This document shows positions 55,401 through 64,000 of a stretch of 64,000 nucleotides of DNA, piece by piece. Numbering within the stretch: the first letter of the stretch is position 1; each line of letters starts with the position of its first letter. Below the pieces are notes generated by a model. It did no database searches, was not told the origin of the DNA, and worked only from the letters and a program-made list of their open reading frames with translations. The translations under genes were made by a program, and so were the position numbers. This DNA is from Lamellibrachia satsuma (lineage: Eukaryota; Annelida; Polychaeta; Sabellida; Siboglinidae), in contig BSQZ01000001.1 in assembly GCA_033239005.1 (NCBI GenBank), forward strand, positions 9,947,000 through 10,010,999. The letters run 5' to 3'.

Positions 55401-56154
55401 CCTACCTCTCCAGCATTGCCCCACCGTCCTTTCACGTACCCCTCCAGCATTGCCCCACCGTCCTTTCACGTACCCCTCCAGCATTGCCCCACCGTCCTTT
55501 CACGTACCCCTCCAGCATTGCCCCACCGTCCTTTCACGTACCCCTCCAGCATTGACCCACCGTCCTTTCACGTACCTCTCCAGCATTGCCCCACCGTCCT
55601 TTCACGTACCCCTCCAGCATTGCACAACATTCTTTTCACGTACCTCTCCAGTATTGCCCCACCGTCCTTTCACGTACCCCTCCAGCATTGACCCACCGTC
55701 CTTTCACGTACCCCTCCAGCATTGCACAACATTCTTTTCACGTACCTCTCCAGTATTGCCCCACCGTCCTTTCACGTACCCCTCCAGCATTGACCCACCG
55801 TCCTTTCACGTACCCCTCCAGCATTGCACAACATTCTTTTCACGTACCTCTCCAGTATTGCCCCACCGTCCTTTCACGTACCTCTCCAGTATTGCCCCAC
55901 CGTCCTTTCACGTACCCCTCCAGCATTGACCCACTGTCCTTTCACGTACCCCTCCAGCATTGCACAACATTCTTTTCACGTACCTCTCCAGCATTGCCCC
56001 ACCGTCCTTTCACGTACCCCTCTAGTGTTGCTCCACAGTACTTTCACGAACCCCTTGCACTATAACAGTATAAACCCCTCCAGCATTGCCCCACAGTCCT
56101 TTCATATACCCCTCCAACCATCCTGATTTCTCCCCGCACCCGGATGTCCACACA

Positions 56155-56190
<36 letters not shown>

Positions 56191-57717
56191 CGAACGCACG
56201 CACGCACGCACACACGCACACACACACACACACACAGTTTACATGAGTTTTGTTAAAGGCGTTTTAGTACATTTCCACTGGGGCAAGATCACAAAAGGCA
56301 CTCTCAGTGGTCAAGTTATTTTAACAACGGATGTTCTATGTTTAACAAGATTGCCATTCAAGGCAAAACCCCAGATGGCAAGTGCACAAGAAAACCATTG
56401 GCTTATCGAGAGTCCAACCATGTTTTTCATTTATGCTACACAATATGTAGATACTTTATTATCCTGAAATTGTCTTATGGGTTGCAAATCAAAAATATAA
56501 GAAATGTTGTGGTATCGTCCATGGATTGATGTATGTGTGGGCATACTGTGAACGCGTACTGTGAACGCGTACTGTGAATTCATGGGTTGTTCTCTGGTGT
56601 TTACTAAAACATGAGCCGCCGAAGAAACATCAGTGAGGATACGATTACATTAGTGAATAGGCTATGCGATGATTTCAACTCGCTATAACGATTATATATA
56701 TATACGTTGTTCCACTGTCAGACAGCACCTGTCCTTCCGCGTGTCAGAACGGAGGCACTTGTGTGAATCACGAGTGCGTGTGTCCACCTGGATTCACTGG
56801 AGTCGCCTGTCAGCTCGGTATGTGCTCTAATTAGTATCACAACCACAAATCATGTAGTAGATTCAGATCTACGTACGCGCACATGTGCACACACGCACAC
56901 ACACGCACGAACGCACACACATGCACGCACGCCAATATAAATAGAATTTCTGATTATGGTTGCACAGTTTCATTTCTACATATGAACGCATCCACTTTTG
57001 GTTTCGCACTGAGTTGTGGTTTCGAGGTCATACTGAGCTTGCAACTCGTTTACCTCATTAATTAGGTGCATCGAGTCATTACATTGACGCGTCGGCATTA
57101 TCTCCACTATAACAGTATAACATGTTAATGGTTCTTGTATATTTTCTTTGCACTTTCGGTTTTGCATAATTCACCATGATCACTCTATAAAATCATTTAA
57201 TATATGTCGAAACATTTTCGGGGTACGATAATGTCAGTAGAGCAAGTTACCTTCATTCTTGCAGCTTGATATTTTGTGTGTTTTTTCGGTTTCACTTTCA
57301 CAAACGATTTTGCTTTTAGATATCAACGAATGCGTCGACGCGTGGCCGTGCTCGCAGAAGTGTGAGAACACGTTCGGCAGTTACGTGTGCTCGTGTCGCG
57401 AGGGCCTTGTACTTCAGGCCGACCGCTCGACGTGTGGCCCAGCCTTCGGACGACAAGGACGACTCTCGCGACACAGACCGGGGCGATGTCAGTCAGTTGC
57501 GGCGGCCGAAGGCTCGCAAGAGGAGCCGTCGTCCTGCACGCCGGCGACTCACCCTGCGCCCAAAGCAGCTGCCAAAGCGCGACACGTGAACTCTGTCCGC
57601 CAAGGGGAGTGCAGCCAGTCGAGCTCTTCGCCAGGTGGCGCTGACCGTCGCTGGGTCAAAACAACGCTTGTAGCTCACTGTCTATGCACTAACGCAAGTC
57701 GAGTTAATATCCGGTAA
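37980..57717 (+). CDS. Secreted fibrillin-like EGF protein with Pro/Gly/Gln-rich centre
   Basis: Fourteen plus-strand exons encode about 1300 aa: 37980-38074, 40772-40857, 41422-41517, 42219-42341, 43038-43172, 45954-46528, 46844-48387, 50248-50408, 50903-51151, 51814-51939, 52686-52781, 53481-53603, 56722-56817 and 57320-57717. All joins have AG/GT borders and consistent phases. Order: signal peptide (about 1-20), fibrillin-type cysteine module and EGF (about 32-92), two cbEGF-like domains (about 93-178), disordered linker with Y-G motifs (about 180-450), Pro/Gly/Gln-rich region with C-x4-C repeats (about 450-990), then three EGF+cbEGF pairs (about 993-1215) and a tail. There is no TB (8-Cys) domain, so it is not a canonical fibrillin or LTBP. 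It is probably an extracellular-matrix or secreted structural protein. The family placement is inference; the gene model is strong. Confidence 0.87.
38075..40129. other. First intron of fibrillin-like gene, left part
   Basis: An open frame at 38404-38733 (109 aa) is GC-richer than its surroundings but has no recognised domain or splice context. Otherwise nothing recognisable is present. Confidence 0.4.
40130..40440 (-). mobile_element. LINE RT C-terminal fragment
   Basis: Minus frames give LEYCIHGWGPYHKN, then TIERIQSRPTKLIPEQRDLS, the conserved end of CR1-like reverse transcriptase. Stops and frameshifts are present. It lies in intron 1 of the fibrillin-like gene. Confidence 0.75.
40772..41517 (+). 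CDS. Exons 2-3: fibrillin-type N-terminal module and first EGF
   Basis: Exon 2 (40772-40857) encodes NMCHPGKPYPCCEGWTRHIQ, then GGPCNK. Exon 3 (41422-41517) encodes PICNPPCMGGVCVSPDMCLC, then TDGSKAPSC. The pattern C-x(7)-CC-x-GW-x(n)-GG-x-C-x(2)-PIC followed by an EGF with SPDMC.C matches the FUN/EGF1 segment at the mature N-terminus of fibrillins, which reads YCCPGW...GGNQC.VPIC. Confidence 0.85.
41061..41135 (+). repeat. Dispersed repeat family 2, copy c
   Basis: AACTAACCAGTTGCAGCTAC, AATCAAGAATATCAAG, then AGTGGTTTTTTCAGAATGTG. Confidence 0.7.
42219..43172 (+). CDS. Exons 4-5: two cbEGF-like domains
   Basis: Exon 4 (42219-42341) encodes TTRMTCSEMGCSQQCYDTNS and CGCMRGFRLGLDAKTCL, a six-Cys EGF lacking the initial D-x-D/N-E calcium motif. 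Exon 5 (43038-43172) encodes DIDECTIRNPCAQGCRNMQG and YMCYCYAGFTLQTDGRAC, with a full DIDEC calcium-binding start. Both are symmetric 1-1 exons. Confidence 0.88.
42561..42610 (+). repeat. Dispersed repeat family 1, copy c
   Basis: ACATTGTTGGACTCTCGATA, then ACCCAATGGC; truncated relative to 31401-31487. Confidence 0.75.
42640..43010. repeat. Degenerate TGTAAAATATTGTAAACAT / ATCGTAAGGT tandem region
   Basis: Units of 9-12 bp drift gradually from TGTAAACAT through ATCGTAAGGT and ATCGTACGGT to TTGTTAAATCT, ending just before exon 5. Confidence 0.85.
43208..43525 (+). mobile_element. tRNA-derived SINE, near full length
   Basis: The head has A-box-like GCGCGGTGGCGCGGCGGTTA and B-box-like GGCTTCGAATCC. 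A body follows, then the 3' tail GAAGTGTAAAGCGCTTTGAA and ACTAGATACTGCGCTATGTA. The length is about 315 bp. It lies in intron 5 of the fibrillin-like gene. Confidence 0.85.
43526..45953. other. Intron 5 of fibrillin-like gene, remainder
   Basis: Apart from the antisense SINE fragment there is no recognised feature. GGTTGGAAAAGGCGCTATAC at about 45412 resembles another SINE tail. Confidence 0.4.
44050..44235 (-). mobile_element. tRNA-SINE body fragment, antisense
   Basis: In reverse complement it aligns by eye with 43305-43490. Shared segments include CAGCTGTATAAATGA, GCGTTGGAATGAACAGGTCT and AGTGTAAAGCGCTTTGA. The tRNA head is missing. Confidence 0.8.
45954..46528 (+). CDS. Exon 6: acidic disordered linker with first Y-G motif
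   Basis: It opens SVTNCAGGKECVFPIDQDRR, a two-Cys segment, followed by Q/A-rich and then E/P/S-rich low-complexity sequence. It ends with KMATGNSAYGQLQATLAFSQ, the first of three related motifs. The donor AGCAAG|GTGGGA leaves phase 0. The open frame extends left of 45954 and right of 46528 by chance, but the splice phases match only these borders. Confidence 0.82.
46844..48387 (+). CDS. Exon 7: Pro/Gly/Gln-rich region with Y-G and C-x4-C repeats
   Basis: A 514-codon exon with strongly elevated GC. It begins VAFGKRNYGKLHAQLVFED and about 60 residues later has KVSSGNTAYGPVHARLQFTN, repeating the motif that closes exon 6. A Q/P/G/Y-rich stretch follows (QGGFPQGGMPPQGGYFQQPP). The last third has seven C-x4-C units: ACTGGAC, PCLNDGC twice, PCVGGGC, PCLNEGC, PCSNGPC and PCLGNGC, separated by G/P/F/M-rich spacers. 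The donor TACGG|GTGAGT is near-consensus. I know no family with this layout; it suggests a disulfide-cross-linkable, flexible matrix segment. Confidence 0.85.
48390..49860. repeat. ~1.45 kb intronic minisatellite (TGTATCATGTATGTATGTGT-type)
   Basis: About 50 copies of variable 18-34 bp units combining GTTCTGGATGTCTGTATCAT and GTATGTATGT. A higher-order duplication is visible (compare 48660-48850 with 48990-49170), and a short (AT)n sits at 49433-49456. It begins right after the exon 7 donor. ORFs on both strands are products of the repeat. Confidence 0.97.
50049..50216 (+). mobile_element. tRNA-derived SINE, 3'-truncated
   Basis: Head GTGCGCGGTGGCGTAGCGGT and TTAGAACG, then CCGGGCTCGAATCTTCTTGT, then body to GAGTACCTAGCTATAGACAG. 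It ends about 30 bp before the exon 8 acceptor. Confidence 0.85.
50248..50408 (+). CDS. Exon 8: Cys-containing start and PGQPQ pentapeptide repeats
   Basis: Begins GSCQLMSSYQQQMIPGGCSP, then DSTVQCTV and five tandem PGQPQ units. The acceptor GTGCGCAG| follows a tRNA-SINE by about 30 bases. It ends CAGCCAG|GTGTTA in phase 1, and exon 9 continues the same pentapeptide. Confidence 0.85.
50606..50730 (+). repeat. Intronic ~125 bp repeat, copy 1
   Basis: CTGTGTAATATATGCTATTA through ACATTATAATAGACC. It matches 51634-51757 with about ten substitutions. Confidence 0.93.
50903..51151 (+). CDS. Exon 9: end of PGQPQ repeats and EGF domain
   Basis: GQPQPGQPGRRRAPLPGRVE continues the repeat and contains a basic RRR site that could be a proprotein cleavage site. 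A P/G-rich linker leads to an EGF, CVPDCANGGTCRNGKCVCRP then GVTGDAC, spanning about residues 993-1020. Confidence 0.87.
51318..51480 (+). mobile_element. tRNA-derived SINE head
   Basis: CGGGGCGGTGGTTCAGCGGT, TAGAGCACCGG, then GGGGTTCGAGTCCATCTGCC. The A and B boxes are better preserved than in the other copies. The body is short. Confidence 0.82.
51634..51757 (+). repeat. Intronic ~125 bp repeat, copy 2
   Basis: The second copy of the 50606-50730 segment, in the next intron of the same gene and in the same orientation. Confidence 0.93.
51814..56817 (+). CDS. Exons 10-13: alternating cbEGF and short EGF domains
   Basis: Exon 10 (51814-51939): cbEGF DVNECDQLGDDYCEHSCANT. Exon 11 (52686-52781): EGF CLPDCLNGGTCSNGVCVC. 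Exon 12 (53481-53603): cbEGF DINECEMKEGLCEKQCRNTF. Exon 13 (56722-56817): EGF CPSACQNGGTCVNHECVCPP. Every exon is one domain with 1-1 phase. The cbEGFs carry the D-x-N-E start and the aromatic/Asn NTFGS.. segment expected for calcium binding. The short EGFs all share CxNGGTCxNxxCVC, so an EGF+cbEGF unit was probably duplicated. Confidence 0.9.
52545..52662. repeat. (CATA)n microsatellite
   Basis: About 28 units of ACAT, with three CTTA interruptions, just upstream of exon 11. Confidence 0.97.
53648..56115. repeat. ~2.4 kb satellite-like array, 34-bp unit
   Basis: About 70 copies of a 34-bp unit: CATTGCCCCACCGTCCTTTC then ACGTACCCCTCCAG. Subtypes (CACAGTCC, GCACAACATTCTTTT) recur in blocks. 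It fills most of the intron between exons 12 and 13. Because 34 = 1 mod 3, all three plus frames read the same 34-residue repeat and stay open for up to 625 codons. Confidence 0.97.
56150..56236. repeat. (ACGC)n/(AC)n microsatellite
   Basis: (CGCA)n running into (CA)n. Confidence 0.95.
56341..56424 (-). repeat. Dispersed repeat family 1, copy d
   Basis: TTTAACAAGATTGCCATTCA, GGCAAAACCCCAGATGGCAA, then CATTGGCTTATCGAGAGTCC; the reverse complement of 31401-31487. Confidence 0.85.
57320..57717 (+). CDS. Exon 14: final cbEGF and C-terminal tail
   Basis: The acceptor TGCTTTTAG| starts DINECVDAWPCSQKCENTFG, then a full cbEGF ending STC. The in-frame tail (GPAFGRQGRLSRHRPGRCQS and on to a TAA at 57717) is low-complexity. 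The neighbouring frame from the same point gives an acidic then strongly basic tail ending at 57589. Either the in-frame tail is right or the assembly has a small indel here. Confidence 0.8.
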
Positions 57718-58008
57718 TGCCATCATTTACGCAAGGGAAAACTCGCTAGCGAGGTTATCAATGGACTCACCGGGCATCGTGACGATATGAATACGTAACT
57801 GCGCTTAATACAGACAGAACACCGATTCCTATGTTGTATATTATGTAAAGCATATAGATCCACAACAGGGCAACACATATCTAGATCGTATCGGAGTGGG
57901 TGTCGGACCATTAATTTAGGTCTGTCGGACCATTAAACTCGGCGCACACTGTAGTAGTTACTTCAAAGTAGTCGACATATAAATCGTATAACATTGTACT
58001 ATATTCGA

Positions 58009-58014
58009 AATAAA
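58009..58014 (+). terminator. Poly(A) signal AATAAA
   Basis: A canonical AATAAA about 290 bp after the stop of the fibrillin-like gene. Confidence 0.55.
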
Positions 58015-58592
58015 CGTGGAAAATGCTCATGTAAATTCATTTGCACAAAATTCGTCTCCTGCTGTTGTTTGTATCTCGCAATGTTTCAGTTACATATTGG
58101 TTATCGGGTTAGCACGCATACGAACATCTTTATCATTTGTTTAACCTAGGAGAATATCTCTATATTCAAACGGAATAAGCACGTACTCACAAATACGTTT
58201 GCACGTACACACACGCGATAACTTCACGGTCTTGTAAGACAACGCCATATATTATTGTGGCAACGACGTGAATAATCCTGAACACGTTTGTTAAGTACTA
58301 CAATATGTGTTGTATGTGCGTACGCTGACTGTTTTCTGAATTGTTCATAATTAAATTGTTGTCCTTGGTTACTAATTTCTTTTAATTGCCCCATTAAACA
58401 ATGCATGTTGTACTAATCAAAATCGCAATGATAGTATGTGTGGTTTATACAGTGACGTTTTACGTTATGTGTCAGTGTAGAAGCTGCGAATTGTATATTG
58501 TATATATGGGCAAGACCAGAAATAATGAGACACTTTCGACAAACTGCTGTCGCCAGCCATTTTTGTTGTTGCATATGCATATACATTGTATG

Positions 58593-59104
<512 letters not shown>

Positions 59105-59107
59105 GTA

Positions 59108-59353
<246 letters not shown>

Positions 59354-59704
59354 GTTTTGTATTGAAAGGCCCTAATGTGCAAATCTACGCCTTTGTATCA
59401 TATCTTTGGTAATATACCTCATAGAATATTTGTACTTTGAAAAAGAAGACATGTACAAATTAAAGTCACAAAACTTGGTTTTTACAAATTGACCCGATGG
59501 AACTGCCTTGTTCTTTCTGGCCGTGCCCATATATCGCCAGATGGTCACTATTTGTGGAATAACCATTTCAAAACAAATATAGGAGTTACATTTAATTCAA
59601 CGCTTCATTTTAAATGAAAAACATTGGTACGCTAGACAGATATTGTATGATACAATGAAGAGAAGAAGAGAAATGGAGAAGGAAGAGATGACGGTGGAGA
59701 AGGA

Positions 59705-59705
<1 letters not shown>

Positions 59706-59736
<31 letters not shown>

Positions 59737-59826
59737 CGTGCGTGCATGCGTGGGTGCGTGCGGCGTGCGTGCGTGCGTGTGTTTATGTGTGGGTTTGTGT
59801 GTGTGTGTTCGCGCGCGCGCGCGCGC
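59706..59826. repeat. (TG)n/(TGCG)n/(CG)n microsatellite
   Basis: TG repeats, then TGCG units, ending with a CGCGCGCGCGCGCGC run at about 59811-59825. Confidence 0.93.
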
Positions 59827-60242
59827 TCATAAATATATTAAATATACATTTTTAATTAAACACACGTTTGACCACATTTGTCAACATTTTCACATATGTT
59901 TAACACACAAAGACACTTCAATGTAATGTGGTCGCCTTACTAGAATAACTTGAAACAGCAAACCCAAATGTTGATTAACGTCAGCCGACTAACGAAATGG
60001 TTTAAACGATGTCAATAAGGCCTCCGGTAGCACGCTGACCGTCTTTCGGACCATTACATGTACGATGAACCTTGTATGTCTGTGACGTCAGACGGATGAC
60101 TCTACTGGCGTCATAGGCGGGTCCTCGCCTGCCATTGTTTCGTCGACAGGCACAAAGTGTGAACTCTGCTGCTGAAGCTGAGCATCTGCGAATGCGACGA
60201 AAGCAAAATGACCGGACGCCCAGGACAAGTACGAACTCAACA

Positions 60243-61687
60243 TTAAAGTATGGCGAGGACAACTTCATCAGCTGTATAGATGGCACACAAACATCCAGTA
60301 TATAGTTATTTAGGGCTTGGGGCAAACTCTCGAGAGGGCAACAACAATTTGTCATCTATTTGTAATCCTGTCAGGGGTATATCAGTTATGTTTTTAAATA
60401 CATTGACACTCAAAGAGTAGATCATATGTTCCATTCATTTAGAGTCATTTGCAATAACGAGTATTTTGTCCAATTTACATTGTTCTTTTACTCTCTCTGC
60501 TTCGTGCTGTTGTTAATCTTTATGTATTTGGAACATATTTCTGATGTCTTCATAACCATTCAATGTCAAAAAAATTCTGTATGGTCTTTTCTTACTTTCA
60601 TTATCTTTGGTGTTGGTAATAGAAACTATTTTAGCCATCGTTTCAATGGATAGAAGGATAATGTATGGCAGAATCAGCTTGTTCAATTACGTTCTGGTTG
60701 TGCTTATACAGTAAGGCCATTTCGTCCCATCCATCTGAGGACAATGCCTGCCTCTGATTTCTGAAATATTGGCATATGTCTTCACTCTTTAAGTGTGTTT
60801 TAATATGCATACTCACATCCTTCCTCCCGATAGAGAGACAGGTACGCCAACGCGTACAGATCTCTGAACTCTCCGTTGAGCCATTCCTTACATCCGGGTT
60901 CGTCATAGACCCAGATTTTACGCAGTTGAGTCGTTGGACTGGCGAAGTGAATCGACACGGACGTCATCTTGCCAAGATCGATACGAGTCACGTGACGACA
61001 CGTGTACTCGCGCCATTTGAGATTCGTATGTTTTTTGTCGACGAGCTTGCGCAGTTTGGACAGGAACTCTACGGCGGCGAATTCGATCTCGTAACCTCCC
61101 GTGTCGAGGGTTTTAATCGTGTAGTCGACTGCAAAATGGATGTTGTCAAGGTCGGTGGGCGATATTACAATCATGTTATAGCTATGAGATGGGAATACTT
61201 CAATCCGGACAATGATTTTTACAATGCAAACCATTACTTTCAAACGCCTTTTCAAAAATGCGACTCGAAATTTGCGGAAACAGATCCAAACACAGCAGTT
61301 TTATTAAACATAAACAAACCATATGTACACTTTTATAAACATTCGGTGAACTGTCGCGCAATTCCTGTATACTTCGGAACAAAAATTGAGTCATGCAGTA
61401 GAATGGGAAAATAAACAATAGTTCGCATGAAACGCGCAGAATATTAATAACACCTCACTATTGTTCTGAACTCATTACAAATTAGATTTAGTTGATATTT
61501 CAATGGTTATATTTAGCACAACTTGAAACTCCGGAGACTTCATGGCATTGTACATGGTTAAAAGAAGCCCGGGATTGGGACTATAACCTGGTATATCTCT
61601 TATGGCGGCTGAAGAACGGCGAGACGCCGATAGCTGGGTCAACAGAGACTTGGTCGATGCCGCCGAGGCAGGACGAGACTTGTTCAT
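60243..61687 (-). CDS. Small three-exon gene of unknown function
   Basis: Proposed exons are 61687-61588 (ATG after an upstream acceptor TTTCAG| at 61699), 61128-60817 and 60271-60243, giving 146 aa. Exon 1 encodes MNKSRPASAASTKSLLTQLS, a basic Ser-rich start. Exon 2, between TTTTGCAG| and GAT|GTGAGT, encodes VDYTIKTLDTGGYEIEFAAV, FLSKLRKLVDKKHTNLKWRE and KEWLNGEFRDLYALAYLSLY. Exon 3 would add SDEVVLAIL and a stop. Phases are 1 and 1. The exon 1 donor CCAG|GTTATA is weak, and exon 3 rests only on phase. I do not recognise the family. The overlapping 212 aa plus-strand frame lacks splice support and looks like the shadow. Confidence 0.5.
60817..61128 (-). CDS. Main exon of the unknown gene
   Basis: This 104-codon exon is the best-supported part of the locus. 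It has strong acceptor and donor signals, phase 1-1, GC-richer codons than its flanks, and a plausible soluble fold with four cysteine residues and alternating hydrophobic/charged segments (EYTCRHVTRIDLGKMTSVSI). Confidence 0.62.
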
Positions 61688-62039
61688 CTTCAACGGCTCT
61701 GAAACAGCAGCAGTTGACAAACATACACATATGTGTGCATGCATACATAGTTTACCTATACGCTTTGTCTGCAACTATGCCAAAATCTGGAACGAATCCC
61801 CCATCATTATAAAATCATCTGAAACAATAGAGTACGCAGTACTACGCACGTACTTCCGTAAACATTTAAAAACGATGTTTTCGAAATTGCATTTCCACCC
61901 TAATTCCTCGGCGTCCCATCACCCTAACTCTCGTGCTCTCGTGCGTTTATGGGTATGATATCAAGCTTAGCGAACATGCAGATATGCAGTATGCACATAC
62001 ATGCGCGCACACACGCACGCGCAGACATATACACGGAAA

Positions 62040-62110
62040 ACACAGACACACAGACACACAGACGCACAGACGCACAGACGCACAGACGCACATAAACACA
62101 TACACAGACC
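62040..62110. repeat. ACACAGACGC/ACACAGAC microsatellite
   Basis: Tandem CACAGACG and CACAGACA units. Confidence 0.9.
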
Positions 62111-62649
62111 AGATGGACAGTGGGCAAATACGAATGACGCAACCACCGTGCAGTAAATATGTCGATAGTGTGGACTGATATTACACCTGACCAGGTCAGC
62201 TCTACGACAGGCGACAGCGCACGAACCAAGTCGGGTTTCGTTGAATCAATATCGTCTCATTACGTAACAAAACTCGGACGACTATTACCTGAAGGTCTCT
62301 CGGGAAGCTGTTGTGAGACACAAAAGGATATGACTGTGGTGGTTATGTTAGTGGATAACATAATTACTCACTAATTACATGCGCATGGGAGGCAGAACAC
62401 CACAAAGACCATGTATAATTAACGGACAGACGTCAGACGTAACCTTTCAGTCCGATGTCTCTAGAGATATGTGTAGCAAACAGTTGCAACACATCCAATA
62501 AACCAAAAGAATGACACAAGCGAGGATGCTCTTCTTGACATGGGTCTGGTGATTGATATCCGACACACATGTGTGGATTGAGCTAAGCGAACAGTTGAAG
62601 CGAGTAAGGACCAGATAATGCACATGTTCAGACCCAAGTCGAAGTAAAG

Positions 62650-64000
62650 CATATAATAATTATAATAATTAACTTCTATGGCGCCTAACTCCTCAGTATT
62701 CTGAGCTCAGAGGTGCAACAAAACAAAAACCATTAAGTATAATCGTGAACAGGGACGCGCAAACAATAGTATCAGAACGAGGGACAACCGAAGATTTATG
62801 GTGGAAATTCAATTTGGAATAAATCTGTCTTGAGTTTTTTTCAGAAGATAGCTATAGTTTCAGATGTTTTCAAAAAAATAGAGAGTTCATTCCAGACCCT
62901 AGGCGCAGCGACAGAGAAAGCACGTTTGCCCAAGTTAAGTTTTGTTTTAGGCACAATAAGTTGTTGCGAAAATGATGATCTGAACTGCCTAGGGATATTT
63001 TAACGATGCAGGAGACTGGCCAAGTAGGGTGTTTGATGTGTAGATAGTGCACGATATGTAACAGTGGACATTAATTCGATAAGTAACAGGAAGCTATTGT
63101 AACTGTTTAAATAGTTATAGTGATGGTGAAAACCGAGGCTCGCTGAACATCACACGTGCCAGACAAGTTCGTACTCGTTGGAGTTTAACCAAGTCTCTTT
63201 AAGCAATGTTATTTAGTAGTGAATTTCAATAGTCAAGGCGGATACTAATTAGCGCTATTGATATTGTCTTAGCAGTAGATATAGATATGGGACGCTGTAT
63301 TCAACGGAGATCACGTATACGATAGAAACAGGATTTGCATACTTGAGAAATATGCTGGCGAAAGTTGAAGTCACTGTCAAAGACAACACCTAGATTACGA
63401 ACAGTATCTGATGGGAATGCATCACTGCTAAGCAGTTTAACTGGAACATGGCTGACGGCCCTATTTCGTTGTTGCTCAGTGCCAATAATAATAAGGTCTG
63501 TTTTATATGGATTGAGTTTTAGCTTACTTGATTCCACCCAAAACAAGATATCAGTGAGACAATCACTTAAAGTCGAAACAGATTCTTGTCAATTTGACTG
63601 TGACTGAGATTATGATTAGTAATGACTTGACTGAGAGACATAGTATACAAGCTAAACAGAACAGGACCAAGGACGGATCCTTGCGGCACTCCCAGTGGAA
63701 GGTGTTGTGGGCAAGATAGTGTACCAGATATGTTAATGCTTAGGTGTCTGTCTGAAAAATATGATTTGAACCACCGAGATGTTGTGCCAGAAATGCAAAA
63801 ATGTCTATGAAGGCGTTGTAAAAGGATTAAATGATCAATCGTATCGAAAACAGCTGAGAGATCTAGTAAAGTGAGTGCAGTGACTTTGCTATTTTCTATG
63901 TTGTCAACTATATCATTGTGTATCTTGGGAAGAGCCGTTTCAGTAGAGTGGAAACGTTTATATGAAGACTGTAGATAATTTGATAAGTGATGTTTATAAC
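62650..64000 (-). mobile_element. LINE 3' portion: reverse transcriptase and 3' UTR (continues past window)
   Basis: Reading leftward from the edge, minus frames give ALTLLDLSAVFDTIDHLILL and VPQGSVLGPVLF (RT core, about 63880-63650). Next are FWVESSKLKLNPYKTDLIII, LLSSDAFPSDTVRNLGVVFD and QHISQVCKSCFYRIRDL (63543-63301). The 3' UTR ends in a GGCGCCATAGAAGTTAATTA tail with an (ATT)-type run at about 62656. The later part of RT is open for 81 codons, so this copy is younger than the other LINE remnants, though stops occur upstream. Confidence 0.88.

Noticed and set aside
53694..55929. Three overlapping plus-strand ORFs of 493, 557 and 625 codons
   Set aside because: All translate the 34-bp tandem unit, all three frames give the same peptide, and the array lies in an intron.
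60776..61414. 212 aa plus-strand ORF
   Set aside because: The minus strand has strong acceptor and donor signals at compatible phase and a more natural protein; the plus frame is taken as its shadow.

Overview
This is nuclear DNA of an intron-rich animal. The evidence is GT-AG introns with phase-consistent exons, a recognisable RBBP5 orthologue, extracellular EGF/fibrillin-type exons with symmetrical 1-1 phases, tRNA-derived SINEs, PHD-finger LINEs and hAT elements, and very long microsatellites. A marine invertebrate, perhaps a mollusc or other lophotrochozoan, would fit. The sequence does not fix the phylum.

Layout. (1) Positions 1-3246, minus strand: the first three coding exons of a gene whose first exon encodes a Psq/CENP-B-type DNA-binding module and whose next exons resemble DUF3987; it runs off the left edge. 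(2) Positions 8063-27950, minus strand: a complete RBBP5 gene in 16 exons, encoding a predicted 549 aa WD40 subunit of the COMPASS/MLL histone H3K4 methyltransferase. Its last intron holds a 5.6 kb hAT-like composite with a decayed LINE inside, and another intron holds a decayed hAT transposase. (3) Positions 28.5-36.8 kb: intergenic, with LINE ORF1 and endonuclease remnants, a TIR-like hairpin region and microsatellites. (4) Positions 37980-57717, plus strand: a 14-exon gene for a secreted protein of about 1300 aa. It has a signal peptide, a fibrillin-type N-terminal cysteine module, EGF/cbEGF domains, a long Pro/Gly/Gln-rich middle with an unfamiliar Y-G motif (three copies) and C-x4-C motif (seven copies), and three EGF+cbEGF pairs at the C-terminus. 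Its introns carry tRNA-SINEs and two kilobase tandem arrays that mimic long ORFs. (5) Positions 58.5-59.4 kb: huge AT and GT arrays. (6) Positions 60243-61687, minus strand: a small three-exon gene of unknown function. (7) Positions 62.65-64 kb, minus strand: the 3' part of a LINE reverse transcriptase.

The genes show no functional linkage: one is chromatin machinery, one extracellular matrix, one probably transposon-derived and one unknown. The most unusual material is the CENP-B-HTH/DUF3987 fusion and the middle region of the fibrillin-like protein. All exon models were read by eye from splice signals, reading-frame continuity and family resemblance. No alignment or transcript data were available.
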